The position numbers and the translations under genes were made by a program. A DNA stretch of 22,090 nt from a virus, in IMG/VR virus record IMGVR_UViG_3300048768_000026, positions 1 to 22,090 of that record. The stretch is one strand, 5' to 3'. Below the pieces are notes generated by a model. The model made no database searches. It was not told the origin of the DNA and worked only from the letters and a program-made list of their open reading frames with translations. Positions 1-6,425 of this stretch are shown here, in pieces (the first letter of the stretch is position 1; every line of letters starts with the position of its first letter).

Positions 1-86
1 CTGAGCGCTGTTGTAGTTGCCCGTGGTGTTGTAATAGAGGGCCGCGTACCCCTGAGCGCTGTTGTAGCTACCCGTCGTGTTGTAGG
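1..86 (-). repeat. 51-bp tandem repeat encoding YadA-like units
   Basis: The 16-mer ctgagcgctgttgtag occurs at 1-16 and again at 52-67, a spacing of 51 bp or 17 codons, and both copies are followed by cccgt.gtgttgta. On the coding (minus) strand each unit reads about YNSAQGYAALYYNTTG. Only about 1.7 units are inside the window and the array probably continues to the left. Confidence 0.7.
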
Positions 87-1578
87 ACCCACCCCCACCG
101 GAAAATGTATTACGCAGAGACGCTAGCTCTTGGTATAGTGCCTGAAACGATACGGCGCCGGTAGAATCTTTTCCTGTGTAAGAAAATGTCGAGATCGGAT
201 TAATTTGTTTAGCTGTAACTGCAATGGCCCCAACAAACGCCACTGTGGGCGTATATGTCAGTGAGGTTCCGTCAGCTCGCGGGGAGAAACTGTACATTGA
301 AGTTGCAGCGCTAGAAGAGGTGGAAGTCTGCGCTGTTCCAATCGCTCCCGTGATGGTTCCCCCACCGATAATAGATGTCATCACCAAGGTTCCGGTACAT
401 GACGCACTCCCCGTAGGCGTTCCTAATGTGCCCGTGGTAGGTGCAGAGGTAAACGCTGTGCCACGAGTAACTACGGCAATGGCGGCTGTGACAACTCCGG
501 AGGTAACAGTGATTGTGCCGGTCGCACCAGATCCGCCGCCTCCTGTAACGGTCAACGGATAGGTCCCTGTGCCCGTGCAGCTTAATCCACTAGCATAGGT
601 CATCCCCGTGACGCCTGCATTGTTAGTGATCGTCGCGCCGATCTGATAGAGGTTCCCACCGGTGAACCCCGTGCAGGTGAGCGGCGCTATCGTACCGGGT
701 GCAACGTAATTCGGATACGTGCCAGTCCATCCTGTCCCGCTGCATGTCCCACTGGTAGTTAGCTCCGAGCCGAGAGATGCGGAATCGGTTGTAGTGGCAC
801 CAAGGAAAATCTCATTCCCAGGGTTCGCTGCCGTGCCCACTGTTAACTGTGCTGATCCTGTGCGCGTAATTCCCGGCGCGTTTTGAAGATTCCCGCTACC
901 ATCGGCATACAAGATTGCGTTTGCCGTGGGGGAACCACCAATAGGATTACTGAGAGATAGGCCAAACCCGCAGGACTCCACCCCAGTAGAGTTCTTGGAA
1001 CACATCGTGCCTGATTTGGAATAAAACGCCGTAGTCCCAGCACTCGGCGTTGCGGGGGTGCTTTGGTCGGTGGATATAAAATTTGCACCTGTCCCGTGCA
1101 GCACCGTATTCCCCACCGATAGACTGCCCGTCGCAACCCCTCCCGCGGCACTCGGCACGATGGCCGGGGCTCTCCATTCGGTGCCGTCGTACCGTAGCGT
1201 TACCGGCACGGACCCAGAGAACACGGCCAGGGGTGGCGCCGCGCCTTCGTTGGTCTGGACGGCCTTCGCCCCGCACCCGACGTCCAGCGTCGGTGATGCA
1301 CCCGAGGTCACGTCGGGAGTCCACAGGACTGTCATCCCGCCCGCGCATGTACTGATCGGTTGCTGCGCAGTGCAGGCGTAGGCCGTGGCGGAGCCGCTGC
1401 TGCTGACGCAGGGGTTGCTCGCCAGGCTCGCTGGGACCGCGCCGTTGACTTTGGCGACGGTCGGGCTGGGGTAGGTTCCGCTGAGGTCTCCCGTAGCCGG
1501 GCCTGCCGGAGAACGTGAAGGGATCGGCTGCGCCACAGCCGCGCCCGCGAGAATCAAGATCGAGAAAAGTCGTTTCAT
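1..1578 (-). CDS. Secreted-type tail-fibre/adhesin-like protein, C-terminus cut by window edge
   Basis: The frame is open for 526 codons from the ATG at 1578 to the window edge without a stop. A strong Shine-Dalgarno (GAAGGAG, about 7 nt before ATG) supports the start. Residues 1-17 form a Sec signal peptide (MKRLFSILILAGAAVA, then Q). Next comes a GDLSGTYPSPTVAKVNG motif, which recurs in phage tail-fibre and host-specificity proteins. The middle is low-complexity Gly/Thr/Ser/Ala-rich beta-type sequence. The last visible part has 17-residue repeats of the type GYAALYYNTTGNYNSAQ, resembling YadA-head-like repeats of trimeric adhesins and phage fibres; such proteins often end in an S74 chaperone domain, which would lie outside. 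It is the last of three consecutive fibre-like genes. Role (receptor binding or surface adhesin) is inferred. The signal peptide is odd for a virion protein. Confidence 0.7.
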   Translation of the reverse strand, partial: MKRLFSILILAGAAVAQPIPSRSPAGPATGDLSGTYPSPTVAKVNGAVPASLASNPCVSSSGSATAYACTAQQPISTCAGGMTVLWTPDVTSGASPTLDVGCGAKAVQTNEGAAPPLAVFSGSVPVTLRYDGTEWRAPAIVPSAAGGVATGSLSVGNTVLHGTGANFISTDQSTPATPSAGTTAFYSKSGTMCSKNSTGVESCGFGLSLSNPIGGSPTANAILYADGSGNLQNAPGITRTGSAQLTVGTAANPGNEIFLGATTTDSASLGSELTTSGTCSGTGWTGTYPNYVAPGTIAPLTCTGFTGGNLYQIGATITNNAGVTGMTYASGLSCTGTGTYPLTVTGGGGSGATGTITVTSGVVTAAIAVVTRGTAFTSAPTTGTLGTPTGSASCTGTLVMTSIIGGGTITGAIGTAQTSTSSSAATSMYSFSPRADGTSLTYTPTVAFVGAIAVTAKQINPISTFSYTGKDSTGAVSFQALYQELASLRNTFSGGGGSYNTTGSYNSAQGYAALYYNTTGNYNSAQ

Positions 1579-1594
1579 GTTATCGCTCCTTCTT

Positions 1595-2977
1595 CTACCT
1601 AGCTACGAAAGCAGCGTTTACCTGCCCAGACAGAACATTGATAACCCTCGGGGTATTTTCCACCAGCTCAAGGTCGCTTAGCTGGATGCAGTGCAGCCAG
1701 CCCGCGAAGATCCATGTATCTGATGCCGGAGAATTCGGGTCTCCCCATGCCTGGTCTGCGTCCGTGGTAATAAGCCCGGGTGATCCGTTGTCCGTGAAAT
1801 ACAGCCCGTACTGCTGCAATGCGGCCAGCGTCGGGAGAAACCATGCCGGGAAAGGATGGCCAGCGTTGTCCTTGTACCCGCACGTGGCAGAGCTGAAGGA
1901 CGCCTTAAGCCGAAATGTCGCTCCAAGGTAGACTCCGGACGATCCCGACCCGCCGGCCTGATGTGTGGCAGGCCACTGATACCCTGCCGTGGCCATCGCC
2001 GAGGTGAGCGCGAAACGGACGCCATGCAGAATGGGCTTTCCGGAGTAGACATCCGCGTGAGTCAAAGTAAGAGGCCAGATTGGCATACCAGCCGCGTCCG
2101 CCGAGGTTAGCCCGGTGGAATCGACCGTGTAGGGGATCAGCTTCGTTGCGCTTCGCAGCCGATAGTCAGACAGCGGCCAGATAGCCCCGTTCCCGATCTG
2201 ATAGGGCTGCGTCCCTGCCCCAAATGAGTACGTCTCGTACAGGAGACAGGTGTCTGTGTTGACCACTAGGACGTGATTGTCGCCTCCCGATGGCCCCCCC
2301 CCGGATACTAGCGCGGGCGCTCCGAAGTTGTACGAACTTAAAAACATGGACGGCGTAATCGGATAATTCCCGGAGTCGTGTTCTGGGTTGGGGCCGGCCC
2401 AATTGATGGCCGGAATTGGCGTTGCGCTGGTGGCCAGATTGATAGCCATCTCGGGGCTTGGCCCGAGGTTGCCCTGCCCGAGGGACGCTATTTTGGCAAC
2501 GCTGAACGAATCGACGGGCAGCCTGCTGACGGGCGAGTTGAGGTAGTAGTCTCCGGGGAATGCTGGGCAGGTTGAGCCGGGGATCGTCCGCGTAACCGGG
2601 ATTGTCACAGTGCCTCCTGTGCCGCCGGAGCCGCCGGAGGTACCTTGCTGACCCGCTGGCCCTTGCGGCCCTGCCGCGCCGGTCAATCCCTGTGGACCCG
2701 CAGGACCCGTAGGCCCTTGCGGTCCGGCTGCTCCCTGTGGCCCTGCTGGCCCTTGCGCACCAACCACTCCTGGCAATCCCTGCTGTCCAGGTGCCCCGGC
2801 CGGCCCCTGCGGCCCCGTGGCTCCCTGCGGGCCTTGAGCGCCCGGAGTACCCGCCCCTGTCAAACAAGCCAGCCCACCTCCTGGACACGTCGCCTGCATG
2901 GTGATTACGAGGCTTGCCGGCTGGGCTTGAGCGATTGGACACACAGCCAACGCGCACAGCAGAATTGTTAGTTTCAT
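1595..2977 (-). CDS. Collagen-like protein with Sec signal peptide
   Basis: This 460-aa protein starts at ATG 2977 behind an AAGGAAG Shine-Dalgarno. Residues 1-19 are a signal peptide ([19 protein letters not shown]). Residues about 41-120 are uninterrupted Gly-X-Y triplets ([13 protein letters not shown] type) rich in Pro, Gln and Ala, which is the collagen-like triple-helix pattern found in phage fibres and some bacterial surface proteins. A Gly/Ser hinge follows and then about 335 residues of a Trp/Tyr/Pro-rich domain with several Cys that I do not recognise; it is probably the distal binding head. The gene lies 16 nt upstream of the next fibre gene and 21 nt after the previous one, so the three are probably co-transcribed. 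A trimeric fibre is inferred from the collagen repeat. Whether it is on virions or exported by the host is open. Confidence 0.75.
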   Translation of the reverse strand: MKLTILLCALAVCPIAQAQPASLVITMQATCPGGGLACLTGAGTPGAQGPQGATGPQGPAGAPGQQGLPGVVGAQGPAGPQGAAGPQGPTGPAGPQGLTGAAGPQGPAGQQGTSGGSGGTGGTVTIPVTRTIPGSTCPAFPGDYYLNSPVSRLPVDSFSVAKIASLGQGNLGPSPEMAINLATSATPIPAINWAGPNPEHDSGNYPITPSMFLSSYNFGAPALVSGGGPSGGDNHVLVVNTDTCLLYETYSFGAGTQPYQIGNGAIWPLSDYRLRSATKLIPYTVDSTGLTSADAAGMPIWPLTLTHADVYSGKPILHGVRFALTSAMATAGYQWPATHQAGGSGSSGVYLGATFRLKASFSSATCGYKDNAGHPFPAWFLPTLAALQQYGLYFTDNGSPGLITTDADQAWGDPNSPASDTWIFAGWLHCIQLSDLELVENTPRVINVLSGQVNAAFVAR

Positions 2978-2998
2978 GATGCTTCCTTTTGTGTCACG

Positions 2999-3997
2999 TT
3001 AGAATCCATCCCTGCCGCTGACATTACAGTATCCCGCGACTCCTGGCGAAGCAAATGTCGGGGAAATCGTTGTCAGTGTACCGCTGGAACTTGTCGAGCC
3101 GAGCGGGCCAAGTGAAAACGCGGCTGTCGGCGTGGTATAGGAGTAACATTGCCACATCACCGACTCTATGTGAGTCAGATTGAGGCTTCCTACGTTGATC
3201 GTGCAACTTGTGTCCGTCGAATTAAATGTGCAGTACAAGTGCGGCGCGGTATTGTCCGGGATGTCTGCGAGTTGAAGCGCGCGGAAAGTCGGCGCGCCCG
3301 GCCCCCCACTTACCGGGCCGATGAAAACGGCATTCTGCGCCGCAGCGGACAGCGTGAAACTCAGCGCCGGGTAGCTCGTTGCGTTCGCAACGGCCGCTGT
3401 GAACAGAGGGGTCAGGCTGCCCGTACTGAAGCTCTGCACTGCGCCTGGGATGCCCGGCGGCCCCGGCGTCGGGATGGAAACCACTGCGGGTTGCGAGAGA
3501 CGCACCTGATCGATTGTGACCGGACTGCTGCTCGTTGGAACCGCCCACTGCTCAGTCCAGCCCGCCGAATTGTTCCCGACGAACCATCGAACGGTGTACG
3601 TCGGGCTGATGTCGAGCCACGTAGCAGGGGACGATCCGGGCACGGTTCCGGTGTTGCCAACCCGCGCCAGCCAGATTTGGCCAGCGTATTGCACCCGCGT
3701 CCCACTTACGTAGGCCGTCGTGGATGACCATGCGGATCCGCTCGTGGACCCCTGCGTAGGGCAGGCGTCGGTAGGAGGCAGGTTGACCGCGAAATTGCCG
3801 CCGGAGAAACTCACGACATCCACCGTGCCGCCGATAAATGCGTTGCCGCCGGCAACGCAGGACGCGGAGATCGTAATCGTCGCCGTGCCGCTGGCACCGC
3901 CAGCAGCCGGGTCGAACGGCGTCGGGACGAACTGGGAAACGGTGGTAGTTGACGCCCACGCCGCGCCGGCCAGCAGGATCAACCACGGTCTCCGCAT
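2999..3997 (-). CDS. Tail-fibre-like protein with chitin-binding-like module and signal peptide
   Basis: A protein of 332 aa is called from ATG 3997, chosen because it sits one base after the preceding stop (TAACATG) and begins a Sec signal peptide (MRRPWLILLAGAAWA, cleaved before STTT); an in-frame start 12 codons upstream would bury this signal inside the previous gene. Around residues 100-140 the pattern AWSSTTAYVSGTRVQYAG...IWLA...PGSSPATW matches the ChtBD3/CBM5-12 carbohydrate-binding style. A short Pro-Gly tract (PTPGPPGIPG) follows, then PTFRALQLADIPD, a signature often seen in phage fibre and side-tail-fibre proteins. The C-terminus has Cys-containing beta-rich sequence. Likely a receptor- or polysaccharide-binding fibre component; the export signal is unusual. 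Confidence 0.7.
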   Translation of the reverse strand: MRRPWLILLAGAAWASTTTVSQFVPTPFDPAAGGASGTATITISASCVAGGNAFIGGTVDVVSFSGGNFAVNLPPTDACPTQGSTSGSAWSSTTAYVSGTRVQYAGQIWLARVGNTGTVPGSSPATWLDISPTYTVRWFVGNNSAGWTEQWAVPTSSSPVTIDQVRLSQPAVVSIPTPGPPGIPGAVQSFSTGSLTPLFTAAVANATSYPALSFTLSAAAQNAVFIGPVSGGPGAPTFRALQLADIPDNTAPHLYCTFNSTDTSCTINVGSLNLTHIESVMWQCYSYTTPTAAFSLGPLGSTSSSGTLTTISPTFASPGVAGYCNVSGRDGF

Positions 3998-3998
3998 G

Positions 3999-4316
3999 TT
4001 ACACCGCCCGCGCTGGGCAGGCCACGTCGCCACTCCGAATGATGACGTAAACCGTGTCGAGCGGGTAGTTCTCCGTCCCCTCGGAAACCGGCGGCGCGAA
4101 CTGCGCGTTGTTCACTGTCCCGATGGGGATACCGTTGGTAGCGGAGACGTTCGAATCGCCCACGCGCGAGATGCCAGTGGAACTCAGCATCACGATTTGC
4201 CACCATTTCACTAGCCAGTTGGCCTGGCTCACAGCTACCCCGCCAACCTTGAGCAGGGTGATGAGTTGGTGCTTTGCTCCGTCGCCCACAATATCGTCAA
4301 ATGCGGAAATCTTCAT
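3999..4316 (-). CDS. Small phage protein, probably virion-associated (105 aa)
   Basis: A 105-aa protein with an ATG at 4316. The pattern AVSQANWLVKWWQIVML..GISRVGDSNVSATNGIPIG......FAPPVSE....YPLDTVYVIIRSGD resembles small phage proteins carrying a VGDxxVSxxxGxPI motif and a Leu/Asp-I/V-Y-V-x(3)-GD end, found among tail-associated genes; this is from memory of the pattern only. It has no Shine-Dalgarno. Instead TAAAAT ends six bases before the ATG with a TTGCTA box 17 bp further upstream, suggesting a leaderless transcript. Its stop is one base from the next gene's ATG, so it leads the three-fibre operon. It is divergent from the plus-strand cassette at 4418. Confidence 0.6.
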   Translation of the reverse strand: MKISAFDDIVGDGAKHQLITLLKVGGVAVSQANWLVKWWQIVMLSSTGISRVGDSNVSATNGIPIGTVNNAQFAPPVSEGTENYPLDTVYVIIRSGDVACPARAV

Positions 4317-4322
4317 GCCCGC

Positions 4323-4351
4323 ATTTTACACCACAACGCAAACTCTAGCAA
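4323..4351 (-). promoter_or_regulatory. Leaderless-type promoter for the fibre operon
   Basis: On the minus strand TTGCTA (4351-4346), a 17-bp spacer, TAAAAT (4328-4323), six bases and then ATG (4316). The -10 matches 5/6 and the -35 4/6 of the sigma70 consensus. Transcription would begin at or next to the A of the start codon, which fits the missing Shine-Dalgarno of the gene. Confidence 0.5.
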
Positions 4352-4383
4352 AACCGGAATTCGCGTAGGTGTATGCTGTAGGC

Positions 4384-4411
4384 ATGACAAATACCAGTAA
4401 CCGTCTATAAT
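4384..4411 (+). promoter_or_regulatory. Leaderless-type promoter for the plus-strand gp10 cassette
   Basis: On the plus strand ATGACA (4384-4389), a 16-bp spacer, a perfect TATAAT (4406-4411), six bases and then ATG (4418). The -35 matches 5/6. The predicted start site coincides with the ATG. The imperfect inverted repeat ATGC-TGTAG-GCAT (4373-4385) touches the -35, and ATGGT-AA-ACCAT (4418-4429) covers the start codon; either could be an operator or a 5' hairpin. Confidence 0.55.
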
Positions 4412-4417
4412 CGAGGC

Positions 4418-4579
4418 ATGGTAAACCATAGCCAGGGTGCGCGGGGGGCTGGGCATGAAACCCGGCTCCCTCCTGGTGCGTTGGGACGCCACAATCTGCC
4501 AGGCCTCCCCGGACTTGCCCTCCAGGAGGATTACGTCACTGCGGGAGATCCGCAGGACCTGGCCCCAAAAACTCCATGA
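4418..4579 (+). CDS. Small protein upstream of gp10-like gene (53 aa)
   Basis: This 53-codon frame begins at the ATG six bases after a perfect TATAAT and ends at TGA 4577-4579, overlapping the gp10 start as ATGA, the same junction type used by genuine gene pairs here. The protein is Gly/Pro/Leu-rich at first (LPPGALGRHNLPGLPG) and ends with an acidic part (LQEDYVTAGDPQDLAPKTP). I do not recognise a family. In other phages the slot before gp10 often holds a head-closure or connector protein, but this one is far shorter than those. Promoter position and coupling make it likely to be translated; its function is unknown. It could also serve mainly as a translated leader for the downstream gene. 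Confidence 0.5.
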   Translation: MVNHSQGARGAGHETRLPPGALGRHNLPGLPGLALQEDYVTAGDPQDLAPKTP

Positions 4580-4986
4580 AGATCCGCGCCACCGCGACGT
4601 TCAGGCCCGGCAATTATGCCGCAGTCGAAGCGAAACTGCTGCCCCGGCTGATCGAGGGCGCGACAGTGGGCGCCAACATCGTGCTGGACATTTCCCAGGA
4701 AATGGTTCCGGTGGACACGGGAGAACTGAAGGGCTCTGGCCGGGTGAGCGTGGAGAAGCAGGGGACCGTCATCACCGGGTATATCGTTTACGGCGGAGAC
4801 GGCATTGATTATGCCCTATATGTAGAGGCGGGCACGGGCCGAAGAGGCGCAACTTCCGCCGGCTCAGGGCCATGGGAGTACAATCTGGCTTGGCCCGGCA
4901 TGGTCGCTGAGCCCTATATTAGGCCAGCCCTAGATATTGGGCGTCAGGACGTTCTGGACGCTTTCCGCGCGGCGTTGGGGCTCTGA
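4576..4986 (+). CDS. HK97 gp10-like head-tail joining/tail protein, opposite strand to its neighbours
   Basis: A 136-aa protein of the HK97 gp10-like family, whose members act at the neck/tail-completion stage of virion assembly. The hallmark VPVDTGELKGS lies at residues 44-54, followed by a beta-rich middle, YALYVEAGTGRRG around residues 79-92 and the C-terminal PYIRPALDIGRQDVLDAF helix; length is normal. ATG 4576 is used because no start codon lies between it and the upstream stop in this frame, and it overlaps the preceding gene as ATGA. It is one of only two plus-strand genes in the window, while every other structural gene runs leftward. Its 3' end overlaps the convergent HNH gene by 68 bp. 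It depends on its own promoter at 4384-4411. Confidence 0.8.
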   Translation: MKIRATATFRPGNYAAVEAKLLPRLIEGATVGANIVLDISQEMVPVDTGELKGSGRVSVEKQGTVITGYIVYGGDGIDYALYVEAGTGRRGATSAGSGPWEYNLAWPGMVAEPYIRPALDIGRQDVLDAFRAALGL

Positions 4987-5449
4987 GCGTGCCGTCCGGG
5001 AGGACGGTGTAGAGAACTCCCTTAATTTTCTTGCGCGTGCGCCGGGCCTCCAGGATTGGCCTACACTCCAGGCATTTACGGCCCCCTCCAAGGATGCGCG
5101 TATTCTCTGGTGTATATTCGTGGCCGCGTGGGCAATGCGTCTTGGCTCGCTCCCGCGCCCCGTTAACCATCCCCGATATTCCGCGTCGGACATTCTCGGC
5201 GTGGGTTACCAACTCCATGTGATCGGTGTTGACGCACGGGCGATACCTGCAAAGGTGATCCGGCTCCAGTCCTTCCGGGATCTGCCCGCGCTGGATCAAC
5301 CAAGCAGCGCGCGGCATTCGCACGTTTTTACCGTCGATCCTGAAGCTTCCGTATCCGTTTGTCAGGTACCCCACCCACTCCCAGCAGCCGTTTGGCAGGA
5401 CGCGGACGTGCGACATGAAGCGTTCGAGGGTAGAATTGAATTTGGGCAT
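4919..5449 (-). CDS. HNH endonuclease, homing-type (HNH_3-like)
   Basis: A 176-aa free-standing HNH nuclease with a strong Shine-Dalgarno (TGGAGGTG, 8 nt before ATG 5449). The N-terminus RF-(x)8-GCWEWVG(x)4-GYG is typical of this phage family. The HNH core is PDHLCRYRPCVNTDHMEL: D64-H65, N74 and H77 are the likely metal-binding and catalytic residues, followed by THAENVRRG. A second zinc-binding segment CPRGHEYTPENTR...CLEC (C106, H110, C126, C129) follows, and the C-terminus is basic. Such genes cut DNA at specific sites and spread themselves among related phages, often inserting beside head and packaging genes. Its 3' end overlaps the convergent gp10-like gene by 68 bp. The 71-bp gap upstream shows nothing beyond its ribosome site. 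Confidence 0.85.
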   Translation of the reverse strand: MPKFNSTLERFMSHVRVLPNGCWEWVGYLTNGYGSFRIDGKNVRMPRAAWLIQRGQIPEGLEPDHLCRYRPCVNTDHMELVTHAENVRRGISGMVNGARERAKTHCPRGHEYTPENTRILGGGRKCLECRPILEARRTRKKIKGVLYTVLPDGTLRAPTPRGKRPERPDAQYLGLA

Positions 5450-5520
5450 GTGAACACCTCCAGGGTTCGCGTGCTCTGCCGGACGGCGTGCAACCGCTGC
5501 CCGGCTCTTTTATTCTACCG

Positions 5521-6141
5521 CTATTCGCCCGTAATAGTGGCGTCCGTTTTGCGAAAGTTGACTCCGCAATCGCAACGCGGGTGCGCCGTCGGCTCACTGT
5601 CGCCGCTCGGGAAATTGTCGTCGATTGGAATCCACCCGGCGTCGATGTTTGGCTGGCAGATTTCCTCGCAGGCCTCGCCGTCGCCGTCCCATGACTTCTC
5701 ATCCGCGCCCCATTCATCCGCCATCGCGCGGAGTCCGGCGTTGTAGGCGTCGTTTCCCTCGGTTTGAGCGACCATCTCGGCGCGCGCGCTGGAAAAGTCG
5801 GCGTAGGTGTCGGTGATGGCTTTCACGATGTCATCCGCCGTGCCGCCGGCCTGCCAAGCGTCCGCAATCGCTCCCTGGAGCCGTTCGACCGTCGTATCGT
5901 TGATCCCGCCGGTCAATTTCGACAGCGACCGGTCGCGGAGGTAGCGGCTGGCCACGGTGTCTCGGAGGCTCGCGTCCGTGCCGAGTTCCGCGGCTAACGT
6001 CTTTGCGGCATTGGAAATCAACGCAGAAATCGCCGCGTCGTAGTCCGCATCCTCGCCTTTCGTAACCGCAAACCGGAGCGGCTGGATGCTGGATGGAAGG
6101 AGCGACGATGCGAATGCTTTTGCGGCCGGTGTGCGCATCAC
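5521..6141 (-). CDS. MuF-like minor head/morphogenesis protein (C-terminal domain)
   Basis: A 206-aa protein with the Mu gpF/SPP1 gp7 signature: ARAEMVAQTE at residues 119-128, then KSW, CEEIC (C158, C162), GW-IPIDDNF and HPRCDC at residues 187-192. Members sit inside the procapsid near the portal and assist head assembly or DNA delivery. The start overlaps the preceding stop: GTG at 6141 (GTGA) or ATG at 6138, with AAGGG just upstream. The full-length family usually carries a helical N-terminal part; here that part seems to be encoded by the separate preceding gene (6138-6425), so the protein looks split. Downstream it is followed by the HNH gene rather than by the usual scaffold, protease and capsid genes. 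Confidence 0.8.
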   Translation of the reverse strand: MMRTPAAKAFASSLLPSSIQPLRFAVTKGEDADYDAAISALISNAAKTLAAELGTDASLRDTVASRYLRDRSLSKLTGGINDTTVERLQGAIADAWQAGGTADDIVKAITDTYADFSSARAEMVAQTEGNDAYNAGLRAMADEWGADEKSWDGDGEACEEICQPNIDAGWIPIDDNFPSGDSEPTAHPRCDCGVNFRKTDATITGE

Positions 6142-6425
6142 CAGCGGCCCTTGATTTCCGAGAGTCCATAGATCGCGCGGGGCCAGGTCGCGTCGGATTC
6201 GTAGATCTTCGCGGGAGCCGGGTGCGCCGCCAATGCCTGCTCGACGCGCGCGCGCACCTCGCGGAGCACCGCCGCCTCTTGCCGAGCCCAGTAGTGCCGG
6301 AGGATGGACTCGATCTCGGCGCGGGCTGGCTTCAGGTGGCGCTCGTGCCGCCGGTGTTTAAGCCCGGTGGCTGGTTTGGCCCCCAGTAGCGTCACGGCTG
6401 CCATGGCGGCCTCGGTGATGTTCAT
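6138..6425 (-). CDS. Helical small head-region protein, possibly the N-terminal half of a split MuF protein
   Basis: This is a 95-aa protein from ATG 6425, which overlaps the previous stop as ATGA; a longer in-frame start upstream would run through the preceding gene. The middle (KPARAEIESILRHYWARQ and on to about residue 70) is strongly alpha-helical and Arg/Ala/Glu-rich, similar in style to the N-terminal helical region of MuF-type minor head proteins. It ends with a TGA that overlaps the GTG of the MuF-like gene. Two readings are possible: two separately translated subunits, or one ancestral protein broken by a frameshift. I cannot distinguish them by eye, and no classic slippery heptamer was identified at the junction. 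Confidence 0.6.
   Translation of the reverse strand: MNITEAAMAAVTLLGAKPATGLKHRRHERHLKPARAEIESILRHYWARQEAAVLREVRARVEQALAAHPAPAKIYESDATWPRAIYGLSEIKGRW

Noticed and set aside
1-86. Fibre repeats as a diversity-generating retroelement target
   Set aside because: No reverse transcriptase or template repeat is seen anywhere in the window.
224-562. Plus-strand 112-codon ORF
   Set aside because: Pro/Val-rich antisense of the repetitive fibre gene, with no ribosome site; the minus-strand frame is open throughout and has a signal peptide.
4437-4808. Plus-strand 123-codon ORF overlapping the gp10-like gene
   Set aside because: It is out of frame with both the 53-aa ORF and gp10, has no ribosome site, and its sequence is Arg-rich shadow translation of the gp10 gene.
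4937-5746. Plus-strand 269-codon ORF across HNH and MuF
   Set aside because: It is the antisense of two recognisable genes and shows no domain of its own.
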